Shown one piece after another: positions 42,950 through 48,200 of a stretch of 48,200 nucleotides of DNA. Every line of letters starts with the position of its first letter. Within the stretch, counting starts at the first letter, position 1. The notes below the pieces were generated by a model that made no database searches, had not been told where the DNA came from, and saw only the letters and a program-made list of their open reading frames with translations. Location of the stretch: positions 1 to 48,200 of the forward strand of contig JAHDCF010000017.1 in assembly GCA_020630015.1 (NCBI GenBank). The letters run 5' to 3'. The position numbers and the translations under genes are program-made. Source of the DNA: Planktomarina sp. GTDB lineage: Bacteria; Pseudomonadota; Alphaproteobacteria; Rhodobacterales; Rhodobacteraceae.

Positions 42950-44389
42950 ATGTTTATCGGTTTGGATCTGGGCACATCAGGTGTCAAAGCACTTTTGATG
43001 GATGAACATCAAGTTATCCTTGGCAGTGCCACGTCTGGATTAAGTGTCGCACGGCCACATTCGGGTTGGTCTGAACAAAATCCCTTGGATTGGATCAATG
43101 CAACACGGAACACCATTGCGGAATTGGCTCAAAATCATGATTTGGGTTCGGTGTCTGGGATTGGTTTATCCGGGCAAATGCACGGTGCGACCTTATTGGA
43201 TAAATCCGATCAAGTTTTGCGACCATGTATGTTGTGGAACGATACCCGCGCCCATCAAGAAGCCGCAGAATTGGATGGTGTTCCAAGCTTCCGTACACAG
43301 ACTGGAAATATCGTGTTCCCCGGATTCACGGCACCCAAGGCCCTTTGGGTGCGCAACCATGAACCGGATCTATTTAAAAAGACTGCAAAGGTTCTTTTGC
43401 CAAAAGATTACCTTCGATTGTGGCTAACGGGTGAACACGTATCCGATATGTCTGATGCCGCAGGGACAAGCTGGTTTAACACTGGTGCACGGGATTGGTC
43501 GGATGAACTTTTGTCTGCAACCGATCTGTCACGCCAACATATGCCAGACCTTGTCGAAGGGTCAGAGGTTTCAGGGTATCTGCGCGCCGATCTGGCACAG
43601 GAATTGGGACTGCCCACGGGCATTCCCGTTGCTGGCGGGGGGGGAGATAATGCCGCCTCGGCCGTTGGGGCGGGCGTTGTGTCCCCGGGACAGGCATTTT
43701 TGTCGCTGGGAACATCTGGCGTATTATTCGCCGCAAATGACGGATATGCGCCTGACGCGGATACGGCGCTTCATACATTTTGTCATGCATTGCCGGATCG
43801 TTGGCATCAAATGGGGGTGATCCTGTCTGCGGCCGATGCAATCAATTGGTATGCAAATCTTGTGAATAACGACCCATCCGTTCTGACGGCTGAATTGGGC
43901 CCATCGCAAGCGCCGGGACGGGCGATGTTCTTGCCCTATCTGGGGGGGGAAAGAACCCCCCATAACGATGCAAAGGTGCGTGGGGCGCTTATTGGTTTAG
44001 AACATGCCACGGATCGCGCTGCGGGCACACGCGCAGTTTTGGAAGGTGTGGCATTTGCATTGGCCGACAGTTTGATCGCGATGAAAGCAACCGGAACCGA
44101 ATTAAAAGATATCATCGCGATTGGGGGCGGTGCCCGTTCACAAGCATGGGTTCAAATCATTGCAAACGTTTTTGATATGCCGGTTCACATTCCACAGGAT
44201 GGCGATTTCGGGGCAGCATTTGGTGCGGCCCGTCTGGGCATGCTGGCGGCAGGGGATGCCAAAGAAGATGATGCAACCCCGCCAAAAATTTCGCATACAA
44301 TCGAACCAGAGGTTTCTCTGGTTGCCGCGTTCGCTGAAAGTCACGAAAGATACAAAGCAACGTATCGAGCCTTGCGCGATCTTTCTTAG
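42950..44389 (+). CDS. xylB: Xylulokinase
   Basis: FGGY-family sugar kinase, 479 aa, phosphorylating D-xylulose. IGLDLGTSGVKALLMD at the N-terminus is the phosphate-binding segment, GLSGQMHGATLLD is typical of xylulokinases, and AIGGGARSQAWVQIIANVFDMPV is the C-terminal ATP-binding region. It stands alone, 72 bases after the Rieske operon; no xylose isomerase or sugar importer is visible in the window. A weak 7-bp dyad (44390-44396 with 44414-44420) follows its stop. Confidence 0.88.
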   Translation: MFIGLDLGTSGVKALLMDEHQVILGSATSGLSVARPHSGWSEQNPLDWINATRNTIAELAQNHDLGSVSGIGLSGQMHGATLLDKSDQVLRPCMLWNDTRAHQEAAELDGVPSFRTQTGNIVFPGFTAPKALWVRNHEPDLFKKTAKVLLPKDYLRLWLTGEHVSDMSDAAGTSWFNTGARDWSDELLSATDLSRQHMPDLVEGSEVSGYLRADLAQELGLPTGIPVAGGGGDNAASAVGAGVVSPGQAFLSLGTSGVLFAANDGYAPDADTALHTFCHALPDRWHQMGVILSAADAINWYANLVNNDPSVLTAELGPSQAPGRAMFLPYLGGERTPHNDAKVRGALIGLEHATDRAAGTRAVLEGVAFALADSLIAMKATGTELKDIIAIGGGARSQAWVQIIANVFDMPVHIPQDGDFGAAFGAARLGMLAAGDAKEDDATPPKISHTIEPEVSLVAAFAESHERYKATYRALRDLS

Positions 44390-44505
44390 CAGTTGGGTTC
44401 ATGTGGATCTTCACCAACTGGTGCAATTTCGAATGGCTTTGTGCCAACCTCAACAGATCACGCGAACGCTTATGTTTCACAATTATTTTTTTTCTGTAGA
44501 GGGTT

Positions 44506-44581
<76 letters not shown>

Positions 44582-44646
44582 GAACCGATGTCTGCGTATG
44601 GCAGGCAGGGCGCAGGTTCAAGTGAAAAAACCAGCGCCCAGGAAAA

Positions 44647-44976
44647 TTAATTATCGTCGTCTTCGGCTGGAACGTCTGCGATTTCTTCCAAAGACACGTT
44701 ATCCTCGTCATCTTCTTCAAGAACATCATCGCCTAGATCCACGTCAACGTCGGTATCGTCGTCGTCCAATACCACATCTTCGGCATCAAGATCAGCATCT
44801 TCCAGCTTTTTGCTTTGCGCATCAGCGGCGTCTGCAACCATCGTGCGCCCTTTGTTGGCATCCAGTGTTACAACTTCGCCTGTGTATGGGCTGACAATTG
44901 GATCTTTGTTCAAATCGTAAAAACGTTTGCCAGTCGTGGGGCAAAGGCGCTTTGTTCCCCATTCTTCTTTGGGCAT
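44647..44976 (-). CDS. TIGR02300 (FYDLN acid domain) family protein
   Basis: Small acidic alphaproteobacterial protein of unknown function, 109 aa. The N-terminus MPKEEWGTKRLCPTTGKRFYDLN is the family signature and is followed by SPYTGE; the C-terminal half is an almost continuous Asp/Glu tail (DDDDTDVDVDLGDD). ATG 44976 is used because the family begins MPKEEWG; the open frame extends 13 residues further without support. Confidence 0.9.
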   Translation of the reverse strand: MPKEEWGTKRLCPTTGKRFYDLNKDPIVSPYTGEVVTLDANKGRTMVADAADAQSKKLEDADLDAEDVVLDDDDTDVDVDLGDDVLEEDDEDNVSLEEIADVPAEDDDN

Positions 44977-45077
44977 AAGGCATCCCTTCATACATGCGGT
45001 GACAATCGTCGCCACGTGCCATACTGTCCGCGCAGTGTCAAAGTGAAATTGCGAATTCTGAGTTGGATCGGAGAAAC

Positions 45078-45776
45078 ATGGCCGAAATTGTGTTGCAAGG
45101 TCCGCCAGAATTGCGGGTTCAGGTTAAAAAATCCAAGCGATCGCGGCGATTGTCCCTCAGGGTATTGCGCGCGACGGGTGAAATTAGATTGAGCATGCCC
45201 CAATCCGCACCTTTGTCAGAGGCGCAGGATTTCGTTCATTCCAAAGAAAAATGGATTCGCAAACATCTTGCGAATGCGCCGCAGTCCACGCAGGTCGTAA
45301 TCGGGGGAACAGTGCCCGTGTATAATCGCATGTTACCCATTCTGGAGGGTCGTGGCCGCCGTGCGATATTAAAAGAGGATGGTATCTATTGTCCCCCGGC
45401 ACCGGCCATGGTTGGCCCAAGGGTGGCTGCATGCCTAAAACTTGCAGCGCGGCATGCCCTGCAGCAAGCGACACAACACTATGCAGGATTGATCAAACGC
45501 CCGGTTCATCGGATTGCCTTGAAGGACACACGATCACGTTGGGGATCTTGTTCCAGCCGCGGCAACATCAACTATTCTTGGCGCCTTATTATGTGCCCGC
45601 CGGAAGTTTTGGAATATGTGGCCGTCCATGAAGTTGCGCATTTGGTTGAGATGAATCATTCCCAAAAATTTTGGAATGTCGTCGAAGGCTTAATGCCTGA
45701 TTACCAAATCCACAAAGCGTGGTTGCGCCGAAACGGTGAAAGCCTGCACCAGTATCGTTTTGACCTTGGGACTTGA
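45078..45776 (+). CDS. YgjP/SprT-like zinc metallohydrolase (DUF45)
   Basis: Predicted zinc metallopeptidase-fold protein, 232 aa. The metal-binding helix is HEVAHLVEMNHSQKFW (HExxH plus a downstream His), and TRSRWGSCSSRGNINYSWRL is the conserved YgjP/DUF45 segment before it. ATG 45078 is preceded by GGAG; a TTG 15 bases upstream is less likely. Biological role of this family is not established. Confidence 0.85.
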   Translation: MAEIVLQGPPELRVQVKKSKRSRRLSLRVLRATGEIRLSMPQSAPLSEAQDFVHSKEKWIRKHLANAPQSTQVVIGGTVPVYNRMLPILEGRGRRAILKEDGIYCPPAPAMVGPRVAACLKLAARHALQQATQHYAGLIKRPVHRIALKDTRSRWGSCSSRGNINYSWRLIMCPPEVLEYVAVHEVAHLVEMNHSQKFWNVVEGLMPDYQIHKAWLRRNGESLHQYRFDLGT

Positions 45777-45788
45777 CGCATCGTGATA

Positions 45789-45798
45789 TGTGATCACA
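45789..45798. promoter_or_regulatory. Palindromic candidate operator before the GntR gene
   Basis: TGTGATCACA, a perfect 10-bp palindrome, lies 9 bases before the GntR start and 12 bases after the stop of the metallohydrolase gene. Its position fits autoregulation by the GntR protein, although the TGTGA half-site could also suit a CRP-like factor. Confidence 0.4.
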
Positions 45799-45807
45799 AA
45801 GTGTGAC

Positions 45808-46452
45808 ATGACACCCAAACGACCTGATCCCGTTTATGCATCCCACGACAAAATCTACCGCGATCTTCGCGCGCAGATCATGTACGGAGAGCTGTCCCCC
45901 GGTCAGGCGATGACCATTCGAGGATTGGCCGATGAAAGGGGTGTGTCCATGACACCGGTGCGAGAGGCGTTGCGCCGTTTGGTCGCCGAAGGTGCGTTGA
46001 CCACCACCGTTACCGGACGAATTCGTACACCAGAATTAACAAATGATCGGATCGAAGAGCTTGCTGCCCTGCGGGCCTTGATTGAGGTGGAACTTGCCAG
46101 CCGCGCCCTGCCGCGGGCGCACCTTGCCCTGATTGATCGCCTCAGCACAATTAACAACACAATTGCGGTTGCGGTGGCCAGATCGGATGCGGTGGCGTAT
46201 ATCAAATCAAATCTTGATTTTCATCGAACGCTTTATTTACGAGCCCAAGCGCCCGCCATGTTGGCAACGCTTGAAACGGTTTGGTTGCAATTGGGTCCCA
46301 CAATGCGGGCGCTTTATGGGCGGATGCGCAAATCAGAACCACCGCAGAACCACCGACTGATTTTGGCGGCACTTCGGGCGGGGGATGAACCGGGTTTGCG
46401 CGTGGCCGTTCGGGCGGATGTGACGCAAGGCCTGCGATTATTGGCGAGATAA
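45808..46452 (+). CDS. GntR-family transcriptional regulator (FadR/FCD subgroup)
   Basis: DNA-binding regulator, 214 aa. The winged HTH spans about residues 12-75 (YRDLRAQIMYGELSPGQAMTIRGLADERGVSMTPVREALRRL), and a helical FCD-type effector domain follows from ~85 (LAALRALIEVELASRAL). There is no clear Shine-Dalgarno; ATG 45808 is the first ATG, and GTG 45790 is an in-frame alternative that would place the palindrome inside the coding region. Targets unknown; it is convergent with lpdA. Confidence 0.82.
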   Translation: MTPKRPDPVYASHDKIYRDLRAQIMYGELSPGQAMTIRGLADERGVSMTPVREALRRLVAEGALTTTVTGRIRTPELTNDRIEELAALRALIEVELASRALPRAHLALIDRLSTINNTIAVAVARSDAVAYIKSNLDFHRTLYLRAQAPAMLATLETVWLQLGPTMRALYGRMRKSEPPQNHRLILAALRAGDEPGLRVAVRADVTQGLRLLAR

Positions 46453-46472
46453 CGCGTTTATCGAGACAAAAG

Positions 46473-46501
46473 AGACCAAAGCCCGCAAGAGGCTCTGGTC
46501 T
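46473..46501. terminator. Convergent terminator between GntR gene and lpdA
   Basis: AGACCAAAGCC - CGCAAGA - GGCTCTGGTCT forms an 11-position stem with one mismatch. On the minus strand it is followed by CTCTTTTGTC, so it should terminate lpdA; it lies 20 bases after the GntR stop and may serve both. Confidence 0.7.
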
Positions 46502-46525
46502 GGAAAGTGTTTTATTTTGCGTGTC

Positions 46526-47914
46526 CTAACTGTGAATTGGCCCGTCACCACATGCCAATGCTGCTTCGCGCACGGCTTCTGAATATGTGGGGTGGGCGTG
46601 GCAGGTTCTGGCAAGATCTTCGGCGGCGGCGCCAAATTCCATGGCCACACAGACCTCATGGATCAAATCCCCAGCGGCCGGTCCGATGATATGGGCGCCC
46701 AAGATGCGGTCGGTTGTTTTGTCGGCCAGAATTTTAACAAACCCGTCGCCCGCAAAGTTCGCTTTGGCGCGACCATTCCCCATGAAGGAAAATTTTCCGA
46801 CCTTATATTCCCGACCGGCTTCTGTGAGTTGTTCTTCGGTTTGGCCAACGCTTGCGACCTCGGGATGGGTGTAGATCACCCCGGGAATGACGTCATAGTT
46901 CACATGGCCCGCTTGCCCTGCAAGGATTTCTGCAACTGCCATGCCTTCATCTTCGGCTTTGTGGGCCAACATTGGGCCTTCGATGACATCGCCGATGGCA
47001 TAAATGCCAGGAACCGATGTGGCATAATGGGCATCGGTTTCAATTTGGCCACGTTTTGTCATCGCAAGGCCAAGCGCATCCGCCCCCAAACCATCGACAA
47101 ACGGTTTGCGGCCCGTGGCCACCAAAACCGTATCCGCCGATACGGTGTGTTCGCTGTCATCACTGCGCAATTTGTAGGTGACTTTTGCCTTTTTGTTTTT
47201 CACCTCAACGCCCGAAACAGCTGCGCCCAGTGTCATGCTAAGGCCTTGTTTTTCCATCAGCTTTTTGAAAGTGCGCTGCACCTCTGCGTCTTGGCCGGGT
47301 GTGACGGTATCGGCGAATTCAATCACCGATACGTTGCTGCCCAAGCGCGCATAGACCGAACCAAGTTCAAGGCCAATCACACCAGCCCCGATCACCACCA
47401 TTTCATTCGGGATCTTTTTTAATGTCAGCGCACCGGTGGAAGAAACAACCGTCTCTTCGTCGATGTCCACACCGGGCAAGGTGGCCACATCAGATCCGGT
47501 GGCAATCACAATGGATTTCGCTTGATGCACCTCATCGCCCACCTGCACCTGCCCAGCCGCCGGGATGGAACCCCATCCCTTGAGCCAATCTATCTTATTC
47601 TTTTTAAACAGAAATTCGATGCCCTTGGTGTTTTGTCCGATGACGTCATCTTTATAAGATAACATCTGTGTCCAATCCACTGATGGGGCTTTGCCCTTCA
47701 GGCCCATCTTGGCAAAGTTATGTTCTGCCTCGTGCAATTGATGGCTGGCGTGCAACAAGGCCTTGGAGGGGATGCAGCCCACATTCAAACACGTCCCACC
47801 AAGGGTTTCGCGCCCTTCGACAACGGCTGTTTTTAAACCCAATTGGGCGCAACGGATGGCGCAAACATATCCGCCGGGGCCACTGCCAATTACGATCACA
47901 TCATAGGAAGCCAT
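46526..47914 (-). CDS. lpdA: Dihydrolipoyl dehydrogenase (E3)
   Basis: FAD-dependent E3 subunit of 2-oxoacid dehydrogenase complexes, 462 aa, re-oxidising lipoyl groups with NAD+. FAD motif [12 protein letters not shown] at the N-terminus, redox-active Cys42-Cys47 in [15 protein letters not shown]-binding [14 protein letters not shown], and the catalytic His441-Glu446 pair in HAHPTYSEA. Length and motifs are complete. It is the last gene of a minus-strand unit; a MAPEG-family gene ends 161 bases upstream. In this group it often lies near suc genes, which would be just outside the window. Confidence 0.93.
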   Translation of the reverse strand: MASYDVIVIGSGPGGYVCAIRCAQLGLKTAVVEGRETLGGTCLNVGCIPSKALLHASHQLHEAEHNFAKMGLKGKAPSVDWTQMLSYKDDVIGQNTKGIEFLFKKNKIDWLKGWGSIPAAGQVQVGDEVHQAKSIVIATGSDVATLPGVDIDEETVVSSTGALTLKKIPNEMVVIGAGVIGLELGSVYARLGSNVSVIEFADTVTPGQDAEVQRTFKKLMEKQGLSMTLGAAVSGVEVKNKKAKVTYKLRSDDSEHTVSADTVLVATGRKPFVDGLGADALGLAMTKRGQIETDAHYATSVPGIYAIGDVIEGPMLAHKAEDEGMAVAEILAGQAGHVNYDVIPGVIYTHPEVASVGQTEEQLTEAGREYKVGKFSFMGNGRAKANFAGDGFVKILADKTTDRILGAHIIGPAAGDLIHEVCVAMEFGAAAEDLARTCHAHPTYSEAVREAALACGDGPIHS

Positions 47915-47953
47915 GGGTCAAATCCTTTGTGGTTTAAGCTGAAATGGGGTGTG

Positions 47954-47986
47954 CACAACCCGTACACAACCCGTACACAGGCCGTA
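47954..47986. repeat. Three tandem 11-bp repeats upstream of lpdA
   Basis: CACAACCCGTA occurs twice in direct succession (47954-47964, 47965-47975) and a third time with two changes (CACAGGCCGTA, 47976-47986), followed by CACC. The 11-base period is close to one DNA helical turn, so the copies present the same face. They lie 40-72 bases before the lpdA start on its promoter side. Confidence 0.8.
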
Positions 47987-48014
47987 CACCGATTTTGTGA
48001 CATGAAGGGGTTTT

Positions 48015-48058
48015 GGGGCGCTGCCCCCTTGGGCCGATGGCCCAATTCCCCCGGAGTG
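48015..48058. repeat. REP-like GC-rich intergenic element
   Basis: Two adjacent hairpins, GGGGC-GCT-GCCCC (48015-48027) and TTGGGCC-GAT-GGCCCAA (48029-48045), are followed by CCCCCGGAGTGT. From memory, strings of the form GGGGC..GCCCC..GGCC..GGCC..CCCCGGAGTAT recur between genes in many Rhodobacteraceae. On the minus strand the paired hairpins could also end the MAPEG transcript. Confidence 0.5.
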
Positions 48059-48075
48059 TATCGGGACAAAGAAAG

Positions 48076-48200
48076 TCATAAGAGGGCCGCCACAAGCATG
48101 GCGACGATCGCGGCAAACGCCACAAACCAAATGTATGACCGCCAAGGGACTAGGCCAAAGTAATAGGCCGGGATATAAGCCACGCGGGCCGCGACATAGG
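48076..48200 (-). CDS. MAPEG-family membrane protein (3' end only)
   Basis: The window holds the last 40 codons plus the TGA stop; the start lies beyond base 48200. The translated end, YVAARVAYIPAYYFG followed by a hydrophobic helix (WFVAFAAIVAMLVAALL), matches the C-terminus of bacterial MAPEG proteins, small integral membrane proteins related to glutathione-using enzymes. It is on the same strand as lpdA, 161 bases upstream. Confidence 0.7.
   Translation of the reverse strand, partial: YVAARVAYIPAYYFGLVPWRSYIWFVAFAAIVAMLVAALL

Noticed and set aside
44390-44420. Terminator after xylB
   Set aside because: Only a 7-bp stem with a 17-base loop and no T-run; too weak to list as a feature.
46592-47422. 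276-codon plus-strand open frame
   Set aside because: Antisense to lpdA, whose catalytic residues are all intact; no independent support.

Overview
The window looks like the chromosome of a marine alphaproteobacterium of the Rhodobacterales (roseobacter group). This rests on protein-level resemblance recalled from that group (GcvT/DmdA-like protein, formylglycine-generating enzyme, DUF1989, TIGR02300 protein, Lrp-type putA regulator), moderate GC, many ABC importers for small nitrogen compounds, and tightly overlapping ATGA/TGATG operons. No phage, transposase, CRISPR array or plasmid gene was seen, and no gene-free stretch exceeds 300 bases.

Layout. 1-630: the 5' part of znuA (minus strand, cut by the window edge inside its His-rich loop), with a perfect Zur-type palindrome upstream. 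631-5501: a PotABCD-type ABC importer in the order ATPase, binding protein, permease, permease, with unusually large permeases, closed by a strong terminator. 5555-9418: a compact minus-strand operon (diaminopropionate-ammonia-lyase-like PLP enzyme, M24 metallohydrolase, Asp/Glu-racemase-like protein), divergent from a DUF1989 gene. 9631-11553: an RTX protein convergent with a formylglycine-generating enzyme. 11654-20249: a minus-strand operon LysR, hyuA, hyuB, DAO-type flavoenzyme, uronate-dehydrogenase-like epimerase, old-yellow-enzyme homologue and an atypical SDR; divergent from it are a GcvT/DmdA-like gene and a malonyl-CoA synthetase. 22981-25800: a choline-dehydrogenase-like GMC oxidoreductase and a glycosyltransferase.

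25840-31463: a ThDP enzyme followed by potFGHI (putrescine-type importer). 31460-35489: an Lrp-family regulator divergent from bifunctional putA. 35486-38422: class IV aminotransferase, M29/NicX-like protein and creatininase-family amidohydrolase. 38484-42877: a polar amino acid ABC importer whose permease starts with a lipoprotein-like signal, running into an AhpD-like / Rieske oxygenase / degenerate AhpD-like operon. 42950-48200: xylulokinase, tRNA-Ala(GGC), TIGR02300 protein, YgjP-type metalloprotease, GntR regulator, dihydrolipoyl dehydrogenase and the 3' end of a MAPEG-family gene.

As a whole the region is a scavenging segment: three binding-protein-dependent importers sit beside amide/lactam hydrolases (HyuAB, creatininase, M24), amine and proline oxidation (DAO, PutA, BetA-like), C1 transfer (GcvT-like) and Rieske demethylation/hydroxylation. 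The two most system-like unknowns are (i) the PLP/M24/racemase operon with DUF1989 and the adjacent importer, and (ii) the importer-AhpD-Rieske-AhpD operon. The substrates of both are inferred only broadly (small N-containing organics).
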